Part shown: piece after piece, positions 16,782-24,858 of the stretch
Layout: every line of letters starts with the position of its first letter
Position numbering within the stretch: the stretch's first letter is position 1
NCBI GenBank assembly: GCA_021498095.1
Contig: JAIZWK010000001.1
Location: 558,001 to 622,000 of the forward strand
Direction: 5' to 3'
DNA: 64,000 nt
From: Candidatus Harpocratesius repetitus
GTDB taxonomy: Archaea > Asgardarchaeota > Lokiarchaeia > Sigyniarchaeales > Promethearchaeaceae
Made by a program: the position numbers and the translations under genes
Notes under the pieces: generated by a model
Seen by the model: the letters and a program-made list of their open reading frames with translations, nothing else
Database searches by the model: none
What the model was told of the DNA's origin: nothing

Positions 16782-17777
16782 ATGTCAGAAAAAGAAGAGA
16801 ATAAGAATGAAGATAAAGAAATATCTGAAAAATCAGAAGAAAAATCAAGTGAAATCCAAAACACAAATCAAAATGCGAGTTTAAATGATAATCAGAAGCC
16901 AGAAAGTAATAATAACTTAGAAGTATCTTTGGATAATGACAACGAATTCGATGATGAAATACTCTCAGACTTAGAAGAACTAGATGAAAGTTTAGATTTA
17001 CCCACAGAGAAAGAGGATAATGAAGAGATTGTTGAAGAAGAAGAGAAATTAGACACGATTGATGAAAATGTTCAATTAGAAAAAGATGAAAAAGTGGGAG
17101 AAGAAATAGATACTGAAGAAAAAATAGGAGAAGAAATAGATACTGAAGAAAGAATAGGAGAAAAAATAGATACTGAAGAAAGAATAGGAGAAAAAATAGA
17201 AGGAGAAGATGATGCTTTTCTAGATGAATCAAAAATTGCCCCAATGAGTGACGAAGAAGAAGCACATATCCATTTAAAAAATGTAGTCGAAGGTGCATTA
17301 TTTGTTGCGGGGCGCCCAGTCTCGTTAGAAGAGTTAAATGTGAAAACGGATATTAAAAAGCGGGATTTAGAAGCATTGTTGGATGAGTTAGCTATGGATT
17401 ATTTAATGCGTTCAACTGCTTTGGAAATAATTCGAATTCAAGATAAATACAGTCTGCAAATTAAACCTGAATATACTCCGCGAGTGAAAAAATTTGCCAG
17501 CGGTGGTTTAATTCCAGATGCAATACTGAAGACTTTGACCATCATAGCGCTAAAGCAACCTTTAATGAAATCTACTTTGGTAAAACTTCGCGGTTCTACT
17601 GCTTATGAACATGTGAAGTTTTTAATTGATAGAGGATATATTGAAGCAAGAAAAAAGGGACGTTCATCTGAATTATGTACAACAGATCAATTTGCAGATA
17701 CATTTGGTTTGTCAAGAGATATTGAAACTCAAAAAAAGCAATTAATTGCACAATTAGGTGTCCAAGATGGGAAATAA
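16782..17777 (+). CDS. scpB: ScpB with acidic, repeat-containing N-terminal tail
   Basis: ScpB is the winged-helix partner that binds ScpA in the SMC complex. Residues about 165-320 form the conserved core (NVVEGALFVAGRPVSLEEL, then LKTLTIIALKQPLMKSTLV, then DRGYIEARKKGRS). The first ~160 residues are highly acidic and low in complexity, including a three-copy 10-residue repeat (IGEEIDTEEK and variants). This tail has the opposite charge to that on ScpA, encoded just upstream. The start has AGAGGT nine bases before the ATG, and the gap to scpA is only 26 nt, so the three genes are probably one operon. Confidence 0.85.
   Translation: MSEKEENKNEDKEISEKSEEKSSEIQNTNQNASLNDNQKPESNNNLEVSLDNDNEFDDEILSDLEELDESLDLPTEKEDNEEIVEEEEKLDTIDENVQLEKDEKVGEEIDTEEKIGEEIDTEERIGEKIDTEERIGEKIEGEDDAFLDESKIAPMSDEEEAHIHLKNVVEGALFVAGRPVSLEELNVKTDIKKRDLEALLDELAMDYLMRSTALEIIRIQDKYSLQIKPEYTPRVKKFASGGLIPDAILKTLTIIALKQPLMKSTLVKLRGSTAYEHVKFLIDRGYIEARKKGRSSELCTTDQFADTFGLSRDIETQKKQLIAQLGVQDGK
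17101..17200 (+). repeat. 30-bp tandem repeat in scpB, about 3.3 copies
   Basis: Copies start at 17101, 17131 and 17161, with a partial copy from 17191. They encode the acidic decapeptide repeat. Near-identity between copies suggests recent expansion. Confidence 0.85.
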
Positions 17778-17784
17778 ATCATTT

Positions 17785-17848
17785 TACGGCTAAATCTCTA
17801 TCTTCTTTCTTTCGTTTTTTCTATTTAGTTTTTTCTATTTAGCTTTTT
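17785..17848. terminator. pyrimidine-rich bidirectional terminator region
   Basis: T-rich DNA with an imperfect repeat of TTTTTCTATTTAG lies between the convergent scpB and oxidoreductase genes. T-tracts end transcription in archaea. Confidence 0.45.
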
Positions 17849-18994
17849 CTATCTCCCTTCATCGAGATTTAGATTTTTCCAGTAATCAGGTATGAAAATT
17901 GCACGATTTTGCTCAAAACTATCCACAATACCACGTGTAATAGCGAATGATTTAATTGCATCTTTAAAATTGGTTTGAGGTTGTAATTTCCCACAAGATT
18001 CAATTCCTTGATAAAATTCTTCTAAAAGGAATAGTTCTGAGGAATAATTTTGTGCATTGTATTCCACATCTGAAGTAATGGGAATCTCAGTCGTGTGATA
18101 TTTAAATCCTTCAGGATCCTCAAATTCAGTTAACGAGAGCTGTTTTTCTTTGTTTTTCTCAAATAAATTGATTTCGCCCTCCTCACAATTAAGATCTAAA
18201 CGATGATATAATTCTCCTTTCTTTTGCCAATCGCCTCTATATGTTGCGTAAATCCAGTTATCAGGATTATAATAATCTTCTGGGCGCGCTAAGGCAAGAA
18301 TCGCAAACGTGGTTGAAGATCCTTTAAAGTACGAAAAGCTTGGTTTAAAGTTCACTCCACCTTGAACTTGTACCACATCCATCTCTGTAAGATATCTAAT
18401 TAAGTCTAAATGGTGGGGTGCCATATCTTCTAAAAATAGATCGCGTAGCCATCGGCGCCACCCTTGACGTGTTTTTCCCCAATTGTACAGATAAGTAAGA
18501 TTCAATGATGTGATAGATTTTAGCGAATCTTTGCGTTCAAGGTAAGTTTTCTTTACAGACCAATTATGGGGAAAGAAACGAGTTTGAGTTCCGACAGCAG
18601 TGCATAATTCTGGATATTTTGCTGCAGTTTTTACCATTTCACGCGCTTGAGAAATTGTACTTGCCATATTTTTTTCGCTTAACACATTTAAGCCGAGATC
18701 CAGAGCTTCCATGGATAATACATGATGAGTATAAGTAGGAGTAACTAAAATTGCGAGATCATAAGGCCCTTTGCCGAATTGGATTGCTTCTTCCATGGAA
18801 GTAAAACATTCACCTTTTGGAATCCCCCATATTTTCGGAGCATGCTCCAATTTATCGGTATTTGTATCAACAACGGCCCCGATTTCCCACCGTGGATGGG
18901 TTTCTATTGCTTTTCGCCAAACATGGGCATGTCCGCCAATTCCAACAATTAACGCACGTTTTTTTCTGGATTTTGCAGAATGATTCAGATTCAT
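17849..18994 (-). CDS. Gfo/Idh/MocA-family NAD(P)-dependent oxidoreductase
   Basis: This enzyme class reduces or oxidises sugars and related compounds. The N-terminal Rossmann fold starts at about residue 13 (RALIVGIGGHAHVWRKAIE), with an acidic strand end (GAVVDTN) that favours NAD binding. The usual catalytic EKP motif reads EKN (NVLSEKNMAS). The later helix RDLFLEDMAPHHLDLIRYL matches the family's 'D.g.H.lD' active-site region. The substrate cannot be told. It is divergent from the radical SAM gene at 19097. The Asn in place of Pro after the catalytic Lys is unusual but tolerated in some members. Confidence 0.8.
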   Translation of the reverse strand: MNLNHSAKSRKKRALIVGIGGHAHVWRKAIETHPRWEIGAVVDTNTDKLEHAPKIWGIPKGECFTSMEEAIQFGKGPYDLAILVTPTYTHHVLSMEALDLGLNVLSEKNMASTISQAREMVKTAAKYPELCTAVGTQTRFFPHNWSVKKTYLERKDSLKSITSLNLTYLYNWGKTRQGWRRWLRDLFLEDMAPHHLDLIRYLTEMDVVQVQGGVNFKPSFSYFKGSSTTFAILALARPEDYYNPDNWIYATYRGDWQKKGELYHRLDLNCEEGEINLFEKNKEKQLSLTEFEDPEGFKYHTTEIPITSDVEYNAQNYSSELFLLEEFYQGIESCGKLQPQTNFKDAIKSFAITRGIVDSFEQNRAIFIPDYWKNLNLDEGR

Positions 18995-19096
18995 ATTCTA
19001 TATACGAAAAAAACAGTGAACATAAAAAAATGTTGTCTTCTCTGGCTTTTTTCTTAAAATCGGAATTTCCAAAAAGAAGCAAATATTTAAGCACCT

Positions 19097-20995
19097 ATGG
19101 GGAAGAATATTTCTTCAGCGCCGTTCTTTCGCATTTTACTAATAGATGGATATATCGATGAACCCGGATGTTTAGGTGTTCCTCCGTTTTTAGCACCTCT
19201 ACCTAGATATATTGCAGGAGCGATCCATACAGCTGAAGAAATGGGAAATATTCAATCTGAATTCTTATATCGAACAATTGATCAATTTCGCAGTCAGAAA
19301 ATTGAATTACTACAATCTCAGATAGATATTGTAATATTTTTATCCGGAGTAACCGTTCCTGGAAAATATTTAGGAGGAACGCCAATCAGTTTTCGAGAAT
19401 TACGAGATTTTTCAAAATTATTTCAGAATTCATTTTCTATATTGTGTGGTCCTGCCGCCAAATATGGGATTGGTGAAGGTGGTGGGCGAGCTAGTCGGCA
19501 AACGGAGAATTTACGGTTAAATTTCAATTTAATTCTCTATAATGATGCAGAATGGGCAGTATTCAAATTGTTTTCACAATATTTAGAAACCCTAACTAAG
19601 ATAATTCAAGAAATAAGAAATAATCAAAATAATAGAGACAATCAAAGAAAACAAAACGAGCAGTCTTTAGTGCGATTTCAAGGCGATCAAACCTTTAGAA
19701 CTTCTCAGATACTTCAACCACTTCAAACACTTGAAAAACTAAGGCGTCCTTCTATTCATTCAATTCAATCTTTTGCAATAAGAGCTCCATCACAGTTAAT
19801 TCATCAACATCCAAATTTCAAACAGGAACCGAAAGGAAATCTTATTTGTGAGATCGAAACATTTCAAGGTTGTCCACGCTATCGAACCGGAGGATGTAGA
19901 TTTTGCATTGAACCCTTAAAAGGTCAGACACAACACCGAAAAATTGATGATGTTGTGGAAGAAATATATGAATTATATAAAACAGGTGTTAGGCATTTTC
20001 GCCTTGGCGCCCAAACAGATTTTTATGCATTTCATCATGGAAAGTATCTTCATCCTAAATATCCTAAACCCAATCCAGCAGCTATTCGGAAATTACTGAG
20101 TCAAATTTGGGAAAAATGCCCAGATCTTAAGACACTGCATATCGATAATGTAAATGCATTAAATTTCTCATTATATCCTAATGAAGCAGTTGAAATTACT
20201 AAATTAATTGTTGAGTTCTGTACTGAAGGTAATATTGCAGCAATTGGAGTTGAATCAGTAGATCCCACAGTTATTCGCGCCAATAATCTAAAAGCAACTG
20301 CGGATGAAATTGAAAATGCAATTGCTGTAATTAATCAATTTGGTTCTAAAGTAGGAAAGAATGGAAATGCATTATTTCTTCCTGGATTAAACTTCATTAT
20401 GGGTCTTCCTGGAGAATCGATCGAAAGTTTGCAGCAAAATTATGAATTCTTGCAAAAAATTTTAAAAAAAGGTTATTTGGTTCGACGGATAAATTTAAGA
20501 AAATTCCTGGTTCCCTCCACTATGAATCCTTCTACTCAAAAGTGGGTTCTTAAGCATATAAAAAAATTTCAAAGCAAATATTTCCATTGGAAAGCAGATA
20601 TTCGAATTAATATTGATCTCCCATTATTAAAAGGATTATATCCCTTTGGACGCATTTTAAAGCAAGTTTATGCCGAAAAGCACGATGGAAATGGAACTTT
20701 AGCACGGCAAGTTGGAACTTATCCAATTAGATGTTTTATTCCAAAAAAAATACATTTATATCGATTCTATGATTTAGTGGTGGTAAATCATGGTTCTCGC
20801 TCACTAATTTGCTTAGTATTACCTGTAGATCTTACTAATTTAAGTAGAAAAGAATTAGAAGCAATTGATGGCATTGGAAAGAACCGTGCTCAAGCGATTC
20901 AATTAAAAAATCCAAAAACAGAAAAGGATTGGTCTCAAATGGATGAGAAAATCCGCGAAATTCGTCGTATATTGAAAAATAATAACGAAATATGA
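19097..20995 (+). CDS. radical SAM protein with C-terminal helix-hairpin-helix (COG1031 type)
   Basis: The cluster-binding cysteines are in GCPRYRTGGCRFC, a CX7CX2C spacing instead of the common CX3CX2C. The N-terminus (FRILLIDGYIDEPGCLGVPP) looks like a Rossmann-type or B12-binding-like domain. The barrel follows (HFRLGAQTDFYAF, NFIMGLPGESIESL). The C-terminus has a helix-hairpin-helix (LEAIDGIGKNRAQAI), which usually contacts nucleic acid, so an RNA or DNA target is plausible. A Gln/Asn-rich insert (about residues 170-195) is poorly conserved in character. This architecture matches the uncharacterised archaeal family COG1031. It shares the CX7CX2C spacing with the protein at 56387-58099. 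Confidence 0.78.
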   Translation: MGKNISSAPFFRILLIDGYIDEPGCLGVPPFLAPLPRYIAGAIHTAEEMGNIQSEFLYRTIDQFRSQKIELLQSQIDIVIFLSGVTVPGKYLGGTPISFRELRDFSKLFQNSFSILCGPAAKYGIGEGGGRASRQTENLRLNFNLILYNDAEWAVFKLFSQYLETLTKIIQEIRNNQNNRDNQRKQNEQSLVRFQGDQTFRTSQILQPLQTLEKLRRPSIHSIQSFAIRAPSQLIHQHPNFKQEPKGNLICEIETFQGCPRYRTGGCRFCIEPLKGQTQHRKIDDVVEEIYELYKTGVRHFRLGAQTDFYAFHHGKYLHPKYPKPNPAAIRKLLSQIWEKCPDLKTLHIDNVNALNFSLYPNEAVEITKLIVEFCTEGNIAAIGVESVDPTVIRANNLKATADEIENAIAVINQFGSKVGKNGNALFLPGLNFIMGLPGESIESLQQNYEFLQKILKKGYLVRRINLRKFLVPSTMNPSTQKWVLKHIKKFQSKYFHWKADIRINIDLPLLKGLYPFGRILKQVYAEKHDGNGTLARQVGTYPIRCFIPKKIHLYRFYDLVVVNHGSRSLICLVLPVDLTNLSRKELEAIDGIGKNRAQAIQLKNPKTEKDWSQMDEKIREIRRILKNNNEI

Positions 20996-21036
20996 GAAGA
21001 TTGAGAAAAAAGGATTATTCTAAAAGGATTTTGAAT

Positions 21037-21276
21037 TTATTTCTTTTTTTTACTTTTTGGTTTTGCTTTTGTTTTTCCTGCATTTGCACACCATTTTTCT
21101 TTACATGAACGACTGCAAAACTTATGTTCTGGAGGATCTTGTTGTAAATTTATATGGCTTATATACCTCTTAGGTAAAGGTTTATTACACCATTCACATC
21201 GAGGCATATTATGATAGCTTTGAGGAAGTTGAATTTCTGAAAACGATTTTAAATCTTGATTATAATCTGGGCTCAT
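21037..21276 (-). CDS. small TRASH/FCS-like zinc-finger protein
   Basis: This 79-residue protein has CEWC at about residue 27, then FCSRSCKEKWC, a CxxC...CxxxC arrangement typical of TRASH/MYM-type zinc fingers (metal sensing or protein contact). The end is a run of lysines (KTKAKPKSKKKK), suggesting nucleic-acid or membrane contact. An internal Met just before RCEWC is a possible alternative start. No operon partner is evident. Confidence 0.6.
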   Translation of the reverse strand: MSPDYNQDLKSFSEIQLPQSYHNMPRCEWCNKPLPKRYISHINLQQDPPEHKFCSRSCKEKWCANAGKTKAKPKSKKKK

Positions 21277-21496
21277 GAAATCACGTATTATTTATGAATA
21301 AAATAGTACATTTTTAGAACCTATTTAATTTTATCATTATAATATTTAAGAAGTACTTCACCAAATTTCTAAAAAAGTAAAGATAATTCTTCTAAATTTT
21401 GAAATTAGCGTTAAATATCTTTTAAAATTGAAGAATGATGAAAAATTTAGAAAAAATAAAATAAAACACAATTCTATTTGACAGTTCTTATAATAT

Positions 21497-23029
21497 TTAA
21501 AAATTGTTTCTTGCTTCTTCTACTAAATTAGTCACTTTTTCATCTAAACCAGAAAGAATTGAAGATAATTCAGCTTTAACTTCATTCTTAAATTTTTCAT
21601 CTTTAATTGCAGGTAAATTAATTTCCACGTTCAAAGCTGCTGATTTTAAACCGGTTAAAGCATTCATAGCACCAACAGCTATATCTGAAAGTGCATTTTT
21701 ATTTCCTTTTAATCCAATGTCTAAAAGGATATTTAAAACGGATTTACATGTTTTCACAGTCTCTAATGGGACCAAAGCAGCATTCTTATATTCTTCTTGG
21801 ATTTTTGCAGAACGGAGTGATTTTTCTTCTTCAGTTTCCTTTGGTAATTTAAAGGCTTTCATTACACCATTAAAAGCATTAGCATCTTTATCAATAAGCA
21901 AAGTCAGTTGATGATGTAATTGATCTAATTCTTTTACTTTTTCTGAGAAATAATCAGAAACATCTTCATATCCTTTCTTTCCAATGGTTAAGCGAGAGAC
22001 CATTGCTCCAAGAGCCGCTCCCATCGAACCTGCAACACAAGCAACTGAACCTCCACCTGGTGCGGGTGAATCTGATGCAAGTTCTTTGATAAATCCTTGA
22101 ACAGACAAGTTTTTCAATTCTGCTTTTTCATTTCGAGATACTTCTTCTAATTTTTTCTCGATAACTTGATTTCGCTCCCACTTATCATTTAGTTGAAGAT
22201 AAAATTCAGAAGCATCTAAAAGAGCATCAACTGGAATCATACCATAAACTTCTGTCTCAGTAATCATTACACCATAACGTGCAGCTTCTCTCCGGACAGT
22301 TTCAACAACCATGTGCATTGGCGTTTCTTTATAATTGGTTAAATTCATGGAAACTTGAACATACGGTTTGGTTTCAAAGCCCATTGATTTTACATATCGA
22401 AATCCACCATTTTTGTGGCGAATATTAACTCCGATCCTTTTTGCAATTTCAACATTGTCTGTATTCAAATAGATATTATAAGCAATTAAAAATTCTCGGG
22501 CACCGATTACGGTAGCACCAGCCTTGGGTAATTCTGAAGGGCCAAAATCGGGTTTACGATCAGGATTTGTTTTAATTTCTTCCTTCAGGCCTTCATATTG
22601 ACCTTTTCGAATATTAGCTAAATTCACCCTATCAGGTCGAGTAGCTGCAGCTTCATAAAGATAAGTTGGAATCCCCAGTTCAGATGAGACTTTTTCAGCT
22701 AATTTTCGGGCTAATTCCGCACATTCTTCTAAAGTTATGCCAGAAACAGGTACAAAAGGCACAACATCAGTGGCACCAATTCGTGGATGTTCTCCAGAAT
22801 GCTTATCCATATTAATTAATTCAGCAGCGATCTTTATTCCTGCAAATGCTGCATTAAAACAAGCATCCGGTTCACCCACCATGGTAACAACCAGGCGATT
22901 ATGGTCAGGATCTGCACGAGCGTCGAGTACTTTAGCCGAACCTGCAGATTTTAAGGCATTTAAAATTTTATCAATAACTTCTTGATTTCGCCCTTCACTA
23001 AAATTAGGTACTAATTCAACTAATGGCAT
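21497..23029 (-). CDS. ftcD: bifunctional glutamate formiminotransferase / formiminotetrahydrofolate cyclodeaminase
   Basis: This enzyme moves the formimino group from formiminoglutamate to tetrahydrofolate and then releases ammonia to give methenyl-THF, the last steps of histidine breakdown. The transferase domain (residues 1 to ~300) has VELVPNFSEGR, DHNRLVVT and the active-site His in HPRIGATD (His81). The cyclodeaminase domain (from ~310) has SPAPGGGSVACVAGSMGAAL and LSDIAVGAMNA. Both domains are in one chain, as in animal FTCD and some bacteria. It lies 168 nt downstream of hutH on the same strand. Use of a tetrahydrofolate-type cofactor is implied, but the exact pterin in this archaeon is unknown. 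Confidence 0.92.
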   Translation of the reverse strand: MPLVELVPNFSEGRNQEVIDKILNALKSAGSAKVLDARADPDHNRLVVTMVGEPDACFNAAFAGIKIAAELINMDKHSGEHPRIGATDVVPFVPVSGITLEECAELARKLAEKVSSELGIPTYLYEAAATRPDRVNLANIRKGQYEGLKEEIKTNPDRKPDFGPSELPKAGATVIGAREFLIAYNIYLNTDNVEIAKRIGVNIRHKNGGFRYVKSMGFETKPYVQVSMNLTNYKETPMHMVVETVRREAARYGVMITETEVYGMIPVDALLDASEFYLQLNDKWERNQVIEKKLEEVSRNEKAELKNLSVQGFIKELASDSPAPGGGSVACVAGSMGAALGAMVSRLTIGKKGYEDVSDYFSEKVKELDQLHHQLTLLIDKDANAFNGVMKAFKLPKETEEEKSLRSAKIQEEYKNAALVPLETVKTCKSVLNILLDIGLKGNKNALSDIAVGAMNALTGLKSAALNVEINLPAIKDEKFKNEVKAELSSILSGLDEKVTNLVEEARNNF

Positions 23030-23197
23030 AATAGATCACACAATAAGCATAAAGTGATTGGTATCATTATGAATTTGAGATGAAATTAAAATGATCCGCC
23101 CACATTAATGGAGACTTTTAGGCAAAATTTTCACCTTTAATTTAGTGATGAAATTTTAAATTCAGATATATCTCTAAATAAAAAAAGGGGATTAAAA

Positions 23198-24736
23198 TTA
23201 ATCAAATTGAGCAATTTCCAAAAGTTTTTTCGAGCGAACGATTTCTGCACCTTTCTGTAAATGATAAGAAAGAATTTCATCATTCTCAATAAATGGAATA
23301 AAATTTCGAACATATGCATAACATTTTTCTACTTTTTCAGTACTTTTTAATGGGCGACGTAAATCAATAGCTTGGCAGGCGCTCACTAATTCAATTCCAA
23401 GAATTTGTTCTAAATTGTTAATAATGCGCAAAGTTTTACGAGCGGCAATTGATCCCATCGAAACTAAATCTTCCACTCCATTACTGGTAGGAATTGAATC
23501 AGCACTAGCTGGAAAACACATTGTTTTATTCTCACTTGCAAGAGCTGCTGTACAATACTGTGCAATCATGAAACCTGAATTCAAGCCAGATCCTTTTATT
23601 AAATAAAGAGGGAGTCCATATTCTCCAGTTTCTCCTAAAAGAAGATAAACACGCCGATCTGAGATATTGCCTAATTCTGATGCAGCTAACCCTGCATAAT
23701 CTAAGGGTAGAGCTAAAGGTTCTCCATGAAATCCACCGCCAGAAATAGCAATTGGCTCATCTCCATCCGTAAATACATTTGGATTATCTGTTACGGAATT
23801 AATTTCTCGAATTACAATTTTTTTAAGGTGTTGTAATGCATCATGGCAAGCACCATGAATTTGCGGCATACATCTAAAGGAATAGGGATCCTGCACTCGA
23901 GTACATTCTTTGTGAGACTCTACAAATCCAGAACCTGTAAGTAATTCACGAAGGTGTCGTGCTACTATCTGAGCCCCTGGATGAGGTCTAACTTCGTGTA
24001 ATCGTGGATCGAATGGTGCAATAGAGCCAAGATATCCTTCTAAACTTAATGCTCCTATAAGATCTGCATGATTGACACAATTTTCCAACCGCTCAACGAC
24101 TTTTATAGCATGTGCAGCAATAAATTGAGTACCATTTATTAAACCCAATCCTTCTTTTGCACCTAGTGATATTGGTTTCATCCCATGCTCTTGAAGTACA
24201 TTCCCCGCAGGGATGTATGTCTTACCACCATCTTTTGTGATTTCCCCCAATCCAATTAAAGGAAGGAATAAATGAGCCAATGGACATAAATCTCCCGATG
24301 CTCCCACAGATCCTTGTTCAGGGACCTTTGAAATATAATCCATATCAATATGCCACATGATTCGCTCAATTAAATCGAGGGACACTCCACTATATCCTTG
24401 AGACAAGGCATGAACCTTTAGAATCATCATTAATTTGGCAATATCAGTATCGATTGGTTTCCCTACTCCTACACTATGAGACTTTAGTAAGTTTTCTTGT
24501 AATGTTCCTGCATCTTCTTTTGAAATTTTTGTTGTACATAATGAACCGAAACCTGTATTTATAGAATAAATAGGTTTATTTCCCTGTGCCAATTTTTGAA
24601 CAGCATCATAACATCGAGTTATTTTAAGTTTTGCTTCATCACTCAAAACTCCTTTTATTTCACCTGAACAAATTTTCAAAGCTTTTGTGATATCCATTTG
24701 ATCTATTCCATATTGAAAAATTTGCAGTTTTACCAA
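23198..24736 (-). CDS. hutH: histidine ammonia-lyase
   Basis: This enzyme converts L-histidine to trans-urocanate and ammonia. The self-forming MIO cofactor motif Ala-Ser-Gly is at residues 146-148 (GSVGASGDLCPLAHL). Other signatures are NTGFGSL, QDPYSFRCMPQIHGA and TDNPNVF. The chosen start is a TTG at 24736, because the reading from there (LQIFQYGIDQMDITKALKI) fits the family's short N-terminal strand before the first helix; the ATG 13 codons later is the alternative. It is divergent from hutU and followed by ftcD. Confidence 0.95.
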   Translation of the reverse strand: MVKLQIFQYGIDQMDITKALKICSGEIKGVLSDEAKLKITRCYDAVQKLAQGNKPIYSINTGFGSLCTTKISKEDAGTLQENLLKSHSVGVGKPIDTDIAKLMMILKVHALSQGYSGVSLDLIERIMWHIDMDYISKVPEQGSVGASGDLCPLAHLFLPLIGLGEITKDGGKTYIPAGNVLQEHGMKPISLGAKEGLGLINGTQFIAAHAIKVVERLENCVNHADLIGALSLEGYLGSIAPFDPRLHEVRPHPGAQIVARHLRELLTGSGFVESHKECTRVQDPYSFRCMPQIHGACHDALQHLKKIVIREINSVTDNPNVFTDGDEPIAISGGGFHGEPLALPLDYAGLAASELGNISDRRVYLLLGETGEYGLPLYLIKGSGLNSGFMIAQYCTAALASENKTMCFPASADSIPTSNGVEDLVSMGSIAARKTLRIINNLEQILGIELVSACQAIDLRRPLKSTEKVEKCYAYVRNFIPFIENDEILSYHLQKGAEIVRSKKLLEIAQFD

Positions 24737-24772
24737 CCCCGTTTATTTTGTACTTTCCTCAAAATTAAAATT

Positions 24773-24780
24773 TATTTAAA
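24773..24780 (-). promoter_or_regulatory. candidate TATA box for hutH
   Basis: On the minus strand the sequence reads CATTTAAATAAA, about 37 nt before the hutH start. This fits an archaeal promoter with a short leader. Confidence 0.4.
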
Positions 24781-24820
24781 TGGGTTCAAATGGGGAAGAT
24801 TTATTTCATCGAGCCCAAAC

Positions 24821-24830
24821 TTTTTATGGA
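24821..24830 (+). promoter_or_regulatory. candidate TATA box for hutU
   Basis: CTTTTTATGG lies 29-38 nt before the hutU ATG, the distance expected for a leaderless or short-leader archaeal transcript. Confidence 0.35.
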
Positions 24831-24858
24831 GATATACCTTCTTTTCTAAACGAGAATC

